From CAIVVT01 sp963838205 (GTDB lineage: Bacteria > Acidobacteriota > Terriglobia > Bryobacterales > Bryobacteraceae): 64,000 bases of DNA. Positions within the stretch are counted from its first letter, which is position 1. Each line of letters starts with the position of its first letter. Where the stretch lies: the NCBI GenBank assembly GCA_963838205.1, contig CAWIQF010000026.1, forward strand, positions 1 through 64,000, given 5' to 3'. Below the pieces are notes generated by a model. That model saw nothing but the letters and a program-made list of their open reading frames with translations, did not search any database and was not told where the DNA came from. The translations under genes and the position numbers were made by a program. Below are positions 33,275 to 42,604 of the stretch, one piece after another.

Positions 33275-34616
33275 ATGAAACTACCCGCTGTCGATGCTGG
33301 CCAGTCACACTCGATCGCGGTCGTTGGACTGGGCTACGTCGGCTGTGTCACTGCCGCTTGTCTGGCGCATCTTGAACACCGCGTTTGCGGCGTCGATGTA
33401 GATGCGGCGAAGGTCCGGCAAGTACTTGCCGGAGAGTCGCCGTTTTGCGAACCGAAGTTGACCGGCGTCATTCAGCAGTGCGTTCGCAGCGGACGGCTGC
33501 GAGCCACCACTTCATTGGAAGAATGCGTGCGGGAGGCTGAGTTCTGCGTCATCTGCGTAGGGACGCCGCTCGATGACGACGGCCTGCCGATGTTGGAGCC
33601 GCTTTGCCGGCTGGTCTCCGAGAGTGCGAAGAGATTGGCGCAACGAGGCCGCGAACCAGAGCGCCCGCCCGTGATCGTCGTGCGAACTACGATCCTGCCG
33701 GGAAGTTGCGAAAGCGTGCTGAGGCCGCTCGTGGCAGCACATGATCTGCCCCTGGTGTTCAACCCGGAGTTTCTGCGTGAAGGCTGCGCCGTGGATGACT
33801 TCTTGGCGCCGGGACTGATCGTACTCGGCGGCGACGATGCCCAGGCGATGGCGCGGGTAGCGGAATTATATGCACGACTACCATGCCGGCCGTGCAAGCT
33901 GGACTACCGCGCGGCCGAGATGGTGAAGTACGCGTGCAATGCTTTTCACGCCACCAAGATTACTTACGCCAACGAGATCGGGTCACTGTGCGGCGAGCTC
34001 GGAATCGATGGCCGCGAAGTCATGCGCGTGCTTTGTAAGGACACCCATCTCAACCTGTCGAGCGCCTACCTCAGCCCGGGCTTCGCTTTCGGAGGATCGT
34101 GCCTGAGAAAAGACGTCGGGAGCCTGGTCGCGCATGCCATCGGCCGTGATGTCGACCTGCCCTTGCTGGGCTCAATTCTTCCCAGTAATCAAAGCCATCT
34201 CGAACGGGCGATTCATGCGGCACTGTCCCTGGGAGAACAACGCATCGGGCTGTACGGGCTCTCATTCAAACAACACACGGATGATATGCGGGACAGCCCC
34301 GCGCTCGCACTGCTGAGAAAGCTGCTTGACGCGAAGCGCGCGGTGAGAGTGTATGACCCGAGTGTTCGGATGGATCACATCGTTGGGGCCAATCGCCGAT
34401 TACTCTACTCGGTCATTCCCGAAATCGACGAGCCTCCTGGCTGAGAGTTTGAGCGGGTTGTTGCGGGAGTCCAGCCGGCTGATTCTCACCAAGCAGCCGG
34501 GCGAGGTGGAGGCGGAGGAAATCCGCTCTAGCGGGTTGCCGGTGCTCGATTTGACAACGCCGCCGGGAAGCCGGTCAGCCCCGCCGCAAGCATCTCTCCT
34601 CGATGGGTCGAACTGA
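33275..34616 (+). CDS. Nucleotide-sugar 6-dehydrogenase (GDP-mannose/UDP-glucose type), frameshifted
   Basis: This enzyme makes a uronic-acid nucleotide sugar for surface glycan. HSIAVVGLGYVGCVTAACL is the NAD site, EMVKYACNAFHATKITYANEIGSLC the central helix, and FAFGGSCLRKD carries the catalytic Cys. The order and the FNPEFLREG block fit AlgD-type GDP-mannose dehydrogenases slightly better than UDP-glucose ones. The first frame stops at 34444; one extra base at about 34430-34435 shifts the C-terminal domain, which continues in the +1 frame as LLAESLSGLLRESSRLILTK to 34616. The start at 33275 (MKLPAVDAGQSHSIAVV) is chosen for length; 33206 is also possible. Confidence 0.8.
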
Positions 34617-34802
34617 GCGACGCCAGAATCGGTGGTGCAGCCGATGAAGATCTCCCGCAACGGGTAGCAATCGCCGGTTCTGCGACGGGACCGGTGAGCG
34701 GGGCCGCAGCGGCAGAGCGTGGGCGAATCTCCGCTTCCGGCCAAGCCCGCGCAGTCGTATGAGATGATGCCCTGGAGACGACGCGGTTCAGAGGTTCATT
34801 CG

Positions 34803-36050
34803 ATGGAATGTGACGACGCCTCTCCAGCTTCAAGCGAGCAGGAAAAAGTGGTCCCTGTGGGCCGCCGCCCGGGCCGTCGATGGCTATGGGCCGCGGTCGG
34901 GGTTCTACTCGTGCTCGGCTGGCAGGCCGCGACCGTGCATGTGAACTATGACGACAACTGGACCGGCCTGTTCCGCGTCGGCCACGCGGCGCGCCTGCCG
35001 GATCGGCTGGCGCAAAGCACTTTGCGAAACACCAATCCGGCGGGCTACGACGGACAGTTCTACCGGCTGGTCGCGCACGACCCATTTCTGCGCTCGGGGA
35101 CCGCGGCCTACCTGGACGCTCCGCTGCTGCGCTCGCAGAGGATTCTGGTGCCTGCGCTGGCCTGGATGGTCGCGTTGGGCCGCGACAATCTGGTCGATGG
35201 CGCGTACGTCCTGGTGGTGGCCGCGTTCCTGTTTGGCGGCGTGTTCTGGCTCAGCAGTCTGGCCCTGGCGGAAGGACGACATGCGGCGCTGGGCCTCCTG
35301 TTCCTGATCGTTCCCGCGAGCGTGATCGCCGTCGACACAATGACCGTGGACGTCGCGCTGGCAGCGTTGACGGCCTGTTTTGCGTGGCAGGTGAAGACCG
35401 GACGCGAACGCTGGATATGGGTGACGCTCGCCGCGGCGTGCCTGGTCCGGGAGACCGGTCTGCTACTGGTCGTCGCCGCCGTGCTGGCGGCTGCTTATCA
35501 GCGCAATTTCCGCAGGGCCGCGTTTCTGGCGACCGCTGCGGTCCCCGTGTTTTGCTGGTACGGCTATCTGATGGTTGTACTGCCTCCCGCCGCTGTGACG
35601 GGCGGTGCGATGTTCCCAGTGTGGGCGGTTCCGAGGCTGCACCTGGGCGTCCTGGAGCGAGCGCTCGACCCGCCCGGGAACCGAAACCTCTCGCCTGCCT
35701 TCCAGACGATCGCGCATCTGCTGGACCGCATTGCGCTCGGGGCCACATTGGGCGCGATCATCCTGGGCATTCTGCGGCTGCGAAGAACCCGGCCCGCTTC
35801 CCTCCAGGCTTCGTTGGCAATGTATCTCCTGTTCCTGTTGGCGATGACTCGCAAAGGATTCTGGAACACGCCTTACGGCTACAGCCGTCCACTGGCTCCC
35901 TTGTTCGTGTTGCTGCTGGTTGGAGATGGGACCAGTGCGGCCTGCTGCGGAATCGCCGCCGCAGCCGTATGCGCCCTGGTGGACCTTCGCGTATTGGCTG
36001 AGTTCCGCTCACAAGCACTGAATGTGCTGCGTTGGGTGACGGGCGGCTAA
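34803..36050 (+). CDS. Polytopic membrane protein of the glycan cluster
   Basis: About 415 residues with some nine to ten hydrophobic segments, beginning RWLWAAVGVLLVLGWQAATV. A periplasmic-type loop early on (VNYDDNWTGLFRVGHAARLP and NPAGYDGQFYRLVAHDPFL) with conserved Asp and Tyr resembles membrane glycosyltransferases or mannosyltransferase-like proteins that use lipid-linked sugars. The usual C-terminal soluble domain is missing. The frame opens at 34719, but the first 28 residues overlap unrelated sequence, and the ATG at 34803 is preferred. It lies between the dehydrogenase and a GT2 gene and may add or transfer a sugar in the membrane, or export glycan. Confidence 0.65.
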   Translation: MECDDASPASSEQEKVVPVGRRPGRRWLWAAVGVLLVLGWQAATVHVNYDDNWTGLFRVGHAARLPDRLAQSTLRNTNPAGYDGQFYRLVAHDPFLRSGTAAYLDAPLLRSQRILVPALAWMVALGRDNLVDGAYVLVVAAFLFGGVFWLSSLALAEGRHAALGLLFLIVPASVIAVDTMTVDVALAALTACFAWQVKTGRERWIWVTLAAACLVRETGLLLVVAAVLAAAYQRNFRRAAFLATAAVPVFCWYGYLMVVLPPAAVTGGAMFPVWAVPRLHLGVLERALDPPGNRNLSPAFQTIAHLLDRIALGATLGAIILGILRLRRTRPASLQASLAMYLLFLLAMTRKGFWNTPYGYSRPLAPLFVLLLVGDGTSAACCGIAAAAVCALVDLRVLAEFRSQALNVLRWVTGG

Positions 36051-36094
36051 CCGGCCGTCCTCGACCGCTTGCGATACACTTGGGCTTCCACGCT

Positions 36095-37189
36095 GTGCCG
36101 ACCCTCTCTGTCATCATCCCGGTGCTCAACGGGGCCAAATTCCTGCCAAAATGCCTGGAGTGTCTGCGGGAATCGACGACCCCGGCGGTGGAGTACATCG
36201 TTGTCGATGACGGATCCTCGGACGGCTCGGCGGCCATCGCGGAGGCGGCCGGCGTGAAAGTTCTGAGAACGCGGGGCCATGCCGGACCGGCGTCGGGACG
36301 CAACCAGGGCGCCGCCCACGCTTCGGGCGACATTGTGGTCTTCCTGGACGCGGACGTCTGCGTGCGTCCCGACACGCTGGAACGGATCCGCTCGCGCTTC
36401 GAAAACGATCCGTCAATTGACGCCCTGTTCGGGTCCTATGACGACGAACCTGGAGATCCCAAGTTCGTCTCGCAGTATAAAAACCTGCTGCATCATTACG
36501 TTCATCAGAGCGGGCATACCGAAGCGGTGACTTTCTGGTCCGGCTGTGGCGCAGTTAGGCGCGCGGTTTTTCAGGCTGCCGGCGGCTTCGACGAATGCTA
36601 CACGCGCCCGTTAACGGAAGACGTCGAATTGGGTTATAGGCTGCGCAACGCCGGCCGGCGCATCGTTCTCGATCCGCACATCCAGGTCAAACACCTCAAA
36701 CATTGGGGGCTGGTAGAACTAGTGCGCTGCGACATTGTCTCTCGGGCACTGCCGTGGACCCGCCTCATTTTGCACTCCAGCCGGCTGCCCAACGATCTGA
36801 ACCTGGCTGTTTCCCAGCGCCTCACGGCGATCCTGGTAGTGGCCTCGGCGATTTTCGCATTGATCAACCCAGTCATCGGAATCTCGCCCGCATGGGCGTT
36901 GCTGCCCCTCGCGGCCGCCATATGGCTCAACCGGAAGTTCTACTTATTCCTGGCCGCCAAGCGCGGCTGGTTCTTCCTGGCCGGAGCGCTGCCGCTGCAT
37001 TTGGCCTACTATCTCTACAGCACGCTGGCGTTTGCCGTGGGCGTCTTCACGCACGTGTTGGTCTGGCGCCGGCAAACTGGCCGGATCCACGCACCTGCGG
37101 CACGTCAGAGTGAAACAGTGGGATGGTCAGGAAATCCCGACGTGATTGCCCCTGAAGCGCTCAATCAGCGCGTGGAACCGGACGAGTGA
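36095..37189 (+). CDS. Membrane-associated glycosyltransferase family 2
   Basis: About 364 residues from the GTG at 36095; an ATG at 36032 is also in frame but would overlap the preceding stop. The GT-A domain shows LSVIIPVLNGAKFLPKCLECL, IVVDDGSSDGS, GRNQGAAHASGDIVVFLDADVCV (DxD) and FDECYTRPLTEDVELGYRLRNAG (the ED acid motif of processive enzymes). Hydrophobic helices follow (TAILVVASAIFALINPVIG, WALLPLAAAIWL, FFLAGALPLHLAYYLYSTLAF), so the protein is anchored in the inner membrane and could polymerise or translocate glycan. The last 35 residues are polar. Confidence 0.82.
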   Translation: MPTLSVIIPVLNGAKFLPKCLECLRESTTPAVEYIVVDDGSSDGSAAIAEAAGVKVLRTRGHAGPASGRNQGAAHASGDIVVFLDADVCVRPDTLERIRSRFENDPSIDALFGSYDDEPGDPKFVSQYKNLLHHYVHQSGHTEAVTFWSGCGAVRRAVFQAAGGFDECYTRPLTEDVELGYRLRNAGRRIVLDPHIQVKHLKHWGLVELVRCDIVSRALPWTRLILHSSRLPNDLNLAVSQRLTAILVVASAIFALINPVIGISPAWALLPLAAAIWLNRKFYLFLAAKRGWFFLAGALPLHLAYYLYSTLAFAVGVFTHVLVWRRQTGRIHAPAARQSETVGWSGNPDVIAPEALNQRVEPDE

Positions 37190-37477
37190 TCCTCTACCGT
37201 CGCCGTCTATCGCATTCGTCACTCCACCACACAGAATGACCGGATTCGTTCCGCATCGAGCGCTGGTTGGCGCCGGGCCCCGAAGCGCTTGATGGGGCCG
37301 AGTTCGAATTCCACAGAAGCACGGTCTCACGGTCCGCAATGGAAACCCACTGCTGATCCTCTGGCCGGCGCGGACCGGAGGCCGCCTAAGACGATCTCCC
37401 GTCGGTGCGAAGCCCGTGTATGATGATTGCCAATGGCTTCAAGTGGCGATTTCGGCGCGACCTTCCAGGGAAGGACC

Positions 37478-38659
37478 ATGACATTAGAGGACTATCAGAA
37501 TCGGCGCGAGCGCCTGTTCGAGGCGCACGAGGAGCTCATCGGACGCCGCAACGAACCGTTGCCGGAATCGAACGGCTGGTTCGAGCGTTACCGTCATCCC
37601 GTTCTGACCGCGGCGCACACGCCGCTGTTCTGGCGCTATGACCTCAGCCCGGACAGGAACCGGCACCTGATGGAACGTCTGGCGGTCAACGCCGTATTCA
37701 ACGTGGGGGCCATAGAGTGGCACGGCAACGTCGTATTGATGGCGCGGGTGGAGGGCGTGGACCGGAAATCGTTCTTCGCAGTCGCTGAGAGCGCTAACGG
37801 CATCGATGGGTTCCGCTTCTGGCCTTATCCGGTGGTCATGCCCGAAGGCACTGAACCAGAGACAAACGTCTACGACATGCGGTTGACCGCCCACGCCGAT
37901 GGCTGGATCTACGGCTTGTTCTGCGCCGAGCGCAAAGATCCCGCCGCGGCGCCGGGCGACCTGTCCTCCGCAGTGGCCCAGTGCGGCATTGCGCGCACGC
38001 GCGATCTGAAAGCATGGGAGCGGCTGGACGACCTGCGGACGCCATCGGCGCAGCAGCGCAACTGCGTCCTGCACCCCGAGTTCGTGGACGGTCGCTACGC
38101 TTTCTACACGCGGCCCCAAGACAGTTTTATTGAGGCTGGCCGCGGAGGCGGCATCGGCTGGGGGCTGGCGCGGGACATCGAGCATGCAGTCATCGAGGAA
38201 GAGTCGATCCTCGATCGCCGCGAATACCACACCATCAACGAAGTCAAGAACGGGCTCGGACCCGCGCCGATCAAGACCAGCCAAGGCTGGCTCCATCTGG
38301 CCCACGGTGTGCGCAACACCGCGGCCGGTTTGCGCTACGTCCTGTATTGCCTCCTGTGCGCTCTGGATGATCCGGGCAGGGTGATTGCCAGGCCCGGCGG
38401 TTATTTTTTAGCGCCCGAGAGCGAAGAGCGGGTCGGCGATGTATCGAATGTCGCGTTCTCCAATGGGTGGGTGTGCCTCGGCCAGGATGTGCTGATCTAC
38501 TACGGCGCGTCCGACACACGCACGCACGTCGCCAGCACGACCGTGGATCGGTTGCTCGATTATGTCCTGAACACGCCGCCGGATGCACTGCGCAGTGCCG
38601 CTTGCGTACAACAACGCATCGCGCTGATCGAACGGAACTTGCAACTGCCCCCTGAGTAG
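37478..38659 (+). CDS. GH130 glycoside phosphorylase-like protein
   Basis: A 393-residue five-bladed beta-propeller enzyme without signal peptide. GWFERYRHPVLTAAHTPLFWRYD, NAVFNVGAIEWHGNVVLMARVEGVD and DNVYDMRLT-like (NVYDMRLTAHADGWIY) are GH130 blocks; YHTINEVKNGLGPAPIKTSQGWLHLAHGV matches the phosphate and sugar region. Relatives phosphorolyse 4-O-beta-mannosyl-glucose or beta-mannosides, yielding mannose 1-phosphate. The normal FNPGA reads FNVGA here. AAGGACC precedes the ATG at 37478; the frame is open from 37427. Mannose 1-phosphate would feed GDP-mannose for the dehydrogenase nearby, so recycling or synthesis of mannan-type glycan is plausible. Confidence 0.82.
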   Translation: MTLEDYQNRRERLFEAHEELIGRRNEPLPESNGWFERYRHPVLTAAHTPLFWRYDLSPDRNRHLMERLAVNAVFNVGAIEWHGNVVLMARVEGVDRKSFFAVAESANGIDGFRFWPYPVVMPEGTEPETNVYDMRLTAHADGWIYGLFCAERKDPAAAPGDLSSAVAQCGIARTRDLKAWERLDDLRTPSAQQRNCVLHPEFVDGRYAFYTRPQDSFIEAGRGGGIGWGLARDIEHAVIEEESILDRREYHTINEVKNGLGPAPIKTSQGWLHLAHGVRNTAAGLRYVLYCLLCALDDPGRVIARPGGYFLAPESEERVGDVSNVAFSNGWVCLGQDVLIYYGASDTRTHVASTTVDRLLDYVLNTPPDALRSAACVQQRIALIERNLQLPPE

Positions 38660-38824
38660 CCCGCCGCCGCGGAGGAGATGATTACACGGCGTGAGTCAGT
38701 GTGCGGAGGCGCCTGATTTCATTTTGCTGCCGTGGAGACTCTTTCGGTATCGTCACGGCTGATTTCGTCAACAGCCCTGCGCCTGGCAATTATGTCCGCA
38801 ATAGCGCTGCGGCTGGAGCAGCAT

Positions 38825-38920
38825 TCTTAAGAATATTGATTTATTCGGAGGGCTTTCGATAGAGTTGACGCAGAATATTGTCTCATTCATCACCAACTGG
38901 AGCGCGCTCCGGTATATGCT
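38825..38920 (+). promoter_or_regulatory. AT-rich region with two perfect palindromes before the AAA ATPase gene
   Basis: The gap 38,660-38,970 is notably AT-rich for this genome. It holds ATTCTTAAGAAT, a 12-base perfect palindrome near 38,825-38,836, and GGAGCGCGCTCC at 38899-38910, also perfect. The latter touches TATGCT (38915-38920), a good -10 box, and is a likely operator. TTGACG lies at about 38,862. No gene is supported in the gap. Confidence 0.45.
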
Positions 38921-38970
38921 GTGAGTCAGGAGGAGATAGTCCACCATAAACCTGGTGAAATTTAGTTAAT

Positions 38971-40254
38971 ATGGCAGACGCGCTGCGCCCTCCTCTGTTC
39001 GTGCCACCCGCGCCGGTTGAACCGGACGCTCTGGATATCCCATGGTCACTGGTGGTGGACCTGGTCGCGCGGCGGCTCAATCTCGAAGGCGTCAGCAGCC
39101 CCAGCGCGCTGCAGCGGGAATTGAAGCTTCCGCACCCGATCATCGAGGCCGTTTTCCGGCATTTCCAGAAAGAAAAACTCATCGAGATTCGGGGCACCGA
39201 AGGCGTCGATTTCATGCTGGGCCTTACCAGCGCCGGCCACCGCTTCGCTGCGGATCGGCAACTGGCAACCCATTATGCCGGACCAGCGCCTGTATCACTG
39301 GCTGCGTACAGGTCCACAGTCCAGGCTCAGGCCGTGCGATTGAAGATCAATCGCTATCAGTTGCGCCGCATCTTCTCCGACCTGGTCGTGGAAAGCGACG
39401 TGCTCGACAAGATCGGGCCAGCTCTGATTTCGCAGAAATCTCTTTTCCTGTTCGGTCCTTCGGGCAACGGCAAAACGAGCCTGGCGGAGCGACTGGTGAA
39501 GATTTACGGCGATGCCGTTGTGATCCCTTATGCGGTCGAGGTGGACGGACAAGTGATCTCCGTTTACGATCCCGTGGTGCACCACAAGATCGATATGGAT
39601 TGTCCGGGCCTGGACCCACGCTGGATTGTGTGCCGTCGGCCCGAGGTCATGGTCGGCGGGGAGCTTTCGGCCGAAATGCTCGAATTGAGGCTCGACCCGG
39701 CTTCCAATATCTATGCCGCACCCATCCAGATGAAGGCCAACAACGGGATTCTCGTTGTGGACGACTTTGGACGCCAGGTCATTTCCCCGGCCACGCTGCT
39801 GAACCGGTGGATTCTGCCTTTGGATCGCCGAGTGGATTACCTGACCCTGAGCTACGGACTGAAATTCCAGGTGCCCTTTGAGTTGATGATCGTCTTCGCG
39901 ACCAACCTCGAGCCGAAGCACCTCATGGACCCGGCTTTTCTGCGGCGCATTCCCAATAAGGTTCTGATGCGTTCTGTTTCCGATAGAAGCTTTATTGAGA
40001 TCTTCCGCCGGGAAGTGGCGCGCTATGGATTCGAATTCGACCCGGTCGTAGCCGAGCACATGTTAGCTCTGTGCCGCAATCGCGGCGGACTGGGATTGTG
40101 CGCCTGCTATCCGCGGGATATCTGCGAGATCACCGCCTGCATCAACGCCTATGAAGAGCGTCCCTCCCAGTTGTCCCTGGGGGATCTGGAACGAGCGATA
40201 GATCTCTACTTCGCGGAAGATGTGAAGATCGTCGCCAACGGTAAGGTGGGTTAG
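38971..40254 (+). CDS. AAA ATPase with N-terminal winged helix
   Basis: This encodes 427 residues. The N-terminal 100 residues contain a winged-helix-like domain (SALQRELKLPHPIIEAVFRHF, then EKLIEIRG). The ATPase has Walker A FGPSGNGKTS (residues 161-170), Walker B GILVVDDFG (D264, D265), a sensor-like IVFATNLEP and the arginine-finger region FLRRIPNKVLMRSV. Single-Asp Walker B plus a beta-hairpin insertion suggests the MoxR/helix-2-insert or a pilus-linked ATPase, but I cannot name the family. No substrate or partner lies beside it. The plain start has only a weak GGTGA. Confidence 0.7.
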   Translation: MADALRPPLFVPPAPVEPDALDIPWSLVVDLVARRLNLEGVSSPSALQRELKLPHPIIEAVFRHFQKEKLIEIRGTEGVDFMLGLTSAGHRFAADRQLATHYAGPAPVSLAAYRSTVQAQAVRLKINRYQLRRIFSDLVVESDVLDKIGPALISQKSLFLFGPSGNGKTSLAERLVKIYGDAVVIPYAVEVDGQVISVYDPVVHHKIDMDCPGLDPRWIVCRRPEVMVGGELSAEMLELRLDPASNIYAAPIQMKANNGILVVDDFGRQVISPATLLNRWILPLDRRVDYLTLSYGLKFQVPFELMIVFATNLEPKHLMDPAFLRRIPNKVLMRSVSDRSFIEIFRREVARYGFEFDPVVAEHMLALCRNRGGLGLCACYPRDICEITACINAYEERPSQLSLGDLERAIDLYFAEDVKIVANGKVG

Positions 40255-40396
40255 GCAGCCTGCCGCTAACCCGTTCCGGTACGAGAGAAACGGCCCCCCC
40301 GCGATTACGTGAATCATTTCGCGGCAGGTTTCAGGTTTCATCTATCCTGCCGCTGAGCGCACCAAATCGCATCTCCTGGGCGTAAGCTGGAAGGTT

Positions 40397-41329
40397 ATGC
40401 GCAGCCTGGTTCTGTTCATCCTTTCCGCTGCCGCCGCATTTGCGGCCAGCAGCCCTTTCGATGGCCGCTGGGACATCACCATCGCCGGTGACAGCGCCCA
40501 CGCCTGGTGGTTGGGACTGGAGGGCGTGGGCACCCCCGCCGCCAAAGGCACTTTCGTCAGCGACTATTGGGGCGACCTCAACAAGATCGATGAGATTTCA
40601 GTCGAGGGTGATCGGCTCACCTTCGGCTTTCGCCACAAAGACGGCGGCCGCGAGATCCACGACATCTATTCGGCCCGCATCGAACGTGGCAAACTGATCG
40701 GCACGTCCAGTCGCGAGGGCTCCGCGGATAAATCGAGCCACTGGACCGGCGTGCGCGCGCCGGTCATCCCCGATAAAGATGACGGTTCCTGGCGCGAGGG
40801 CAAACCGATTGCGCTTTTTGACACGAAAAGCGCTTCCGGATGGAGATCGCTGACGCCTGATAAGCCCTTCGGCTGGACCGTGGAGAATGGCATCCTCAAG
40901 AGCGCCGGCGGGGCCAGTAACCTGATCTCCGTACAGAAGTTCTGGAATTACAAACTGCATGTCGAGTTCCGCCTGGCAAAGGAGTCCAACAGCGGCCTCG
41001 GTCTGCGCGCGCGCTACGAGGTTCAGATTCTCGACGATTACGGCCGCCCGCCTAACACGCACGGCAACGGCGCGCTCTACAGCCGCATCCTGCCGAGCGA
41101 AAACGCCAGCAAGCCAGCCGGTGACTGGCAGACCTACGATATCCGCCTCGTCGGCCGACAGGTGACCGTTGTGCTCAACGGCAGGAAGGTTATCGACAAG
41201 GGGGAAATCGAAGGCCTCACGGCCATCGCCAGCGACGCCAATGAAGGCCAGCCCGGACCGCTGATCCTGCAAGGCGATCATGGGCCGGTCGAGTTCCGCG
41301 CCATCGTCCTGACGCCGCTGGTGAAATAG
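40397..41329 (+). CDS. Secreted DUF1080 protein (3-keto-disaccharide hydrolase-like)
   Basis: A 310-residue protein with signal peptide MRSLVLFILSAAAAFAAS. A first beta-rich part (FDGRWDITIAGDSAHAWWLGLEG) is a lipocalin-like or unassigned domain; the C-terminal 170 residues are the DUF1080 jelly roll: GKPIALFDTKSASGWRSL, GWTVENGILKSAGGASNLIS, LHVEFRLAKESNSGLGLRARYEVQILDDYG and PLILQGDHGPVEFRAI. DUF1080 proteins occur in large numbers in Bacteroidetes, Planctomycetes and Acidobacteria; some act on 3-keto-glycosides made by Gfo/Idh/MocA oxidoreductases. Two such oxidoreductase genes lie in the window. Confidence 0.88.
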   Translation: MRSLVLFILSAAAAFAASSPFDGRWDITIAGDSAHAWWLGLEGVGTPAAKGTFVSDYWGDLNKIDEISVEGDRLTFGFRHKDGGREIHDIYSARIERGKLIGTSSREGSADKSSHWTGVRAPVIPDKDDGSWREGKPIALFDTKSASGWRSLTPDKPFGWTVENGILKSAGGASNLISVQKFWNYKLHVEFRLAKESNSGLGLRARYEVQILDDYGRPPNTHGNGALYSRILPSENASKPAGDWQTYDIRLVGRQVTVVLNGRKVIDKGEIEGLTAIASDANEGQPGPLILQGDHGPVEFRAIVLTPLVK

Positions 41330-41367
41330 GCGGCCTGCCAATCCCGGCGCTGCCCGCAGCGCGCGAA

Positions 41368-42499
41368 TTATCCTCTAGCTTCTGCCTCGGCCCGCTTGAG
41401 CAGCGCCCGCATGTAGGCGAAGCCGTACGCGGTTTGCGCATAGCCACCGCCGACCATGGCGGGACTGTGGTCCAGGATCACAATGCCGTCGTAGTGGACC
41501 TCCCGCAGGGCCTGCATGATCTTGTACATGTCGTAGTAGCCGTCGTCCATGAAGGTCTCGACGAAGTGCGGCAACGGCGCGCTCACGTTGCGGAAATGGA
41601 TCTTCCAGATCTTTTCCGCGCCGAAGTAGCCGGATCACCTCTTCGGGGTCTTTGCCCATGAGCTTGCGCCCACCCTCGAGCCACGTTCCGCAGCAGAGGC
41701 AGATGCCGACGTTCGGGCTGTTGGCGATCTCCAGGGCCCGCTTGTAGCCTTCGAAGTTGCCGAAGATGCAGCGCGGGACGCCCGCCAGCACGGGCACGGG
41801 CGGATCGTCCGGATGAATGCCGATTCGCACGCCGGCCTCTTCCGCCACCGGCGCAGCCTGGCGAATGAAGTACGTGAAATTCTCCCAGATCTCCTCTTTG
41901 GTGAATTCACGCCCGTGCGAAAGTGGTTCGTGGAATTTCTGATCCAGCCACCAGCCATACTTGTCGGGGCTCGCCATGTCGAACTCCCGCGCCTTCGCGC
42001 CGCGCACCATCGCCGTGCCGCTCGACCAGATGCCGTTGCCCATGTGGGCGTAAGTCGTGTAGCGGATGCCCGCCTGGCCGAGGTTGCGCAGGTACTGCTT
42101 GTACTCCTCGATTTTGGCGTCGCGCCCGGGCAGGTTCAGCGTCACCTCGGGCATATTGTGAACGCTCGAATTGCCGATGTTCCACACCGTGATCCCGGCG
42201 TCGGCGTAGCGCTTCTTGATCTGTAGAAACCCTTCGGCAGTGCGCAGGTCGGGCGTCGAGCCCACGCTCACGTACTCCGCCCCGATCTGGCGCAGGAACA
42301 GCAGTTCTTCGTCCGTCGGCTTCGCCGATGACATCGCGCACAGCTTGATGCCCGGCGCGCTCTGGTGCACGCTCAAAGCGGCCGCGGACTTGAGCAACGC
42401 CGATCCACCCAATGCTCCGGCCAGAGCGAGTTTTCCGAACTCCCGCCGGCCGGGATTCAACCCTTCGCCGACAGAGTTCGCGTATGAATCAGGCCTCAT
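41368..42499 (-). CDS. Tat-exported mannonate dehydratase-like TIM barrel, frameshifted
   Basis: The gene is broken by one base. The first frame (from 42499) is good up to KDPEEVIR near 41,640; removing one base there joins it to the frame YFGAEKIWKIHFRNV and on to 41,368, restoring about 376 residues. The N-terminus has a Tat-type signal (PGRREFGKLALAGALGGSALL). The barrel shows GIHPDDPPVP (metal His and Asp), NVGICLCCGTWLEGG, and at the end FMDDGYYDMYKIMQALREV and DHSPAMVGG, typical of UxuA-like mannonate dehydratases and related isomerases. The substrate is uncertain. The fact that both halves are fully conserved argues for a recent or artificial indel. Confidence 0.78.
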
Positions 42500-42604
42500 G
42501 AATCGTTCTCCTTTGTAGCCCCGCGATGTTTCTAACTCCGGGATGCCTGGCCTTATCGAGATTACTACCGCCGGCGCCGCCCGTGCACGCTCGCGTGCCT
42601 GGAC

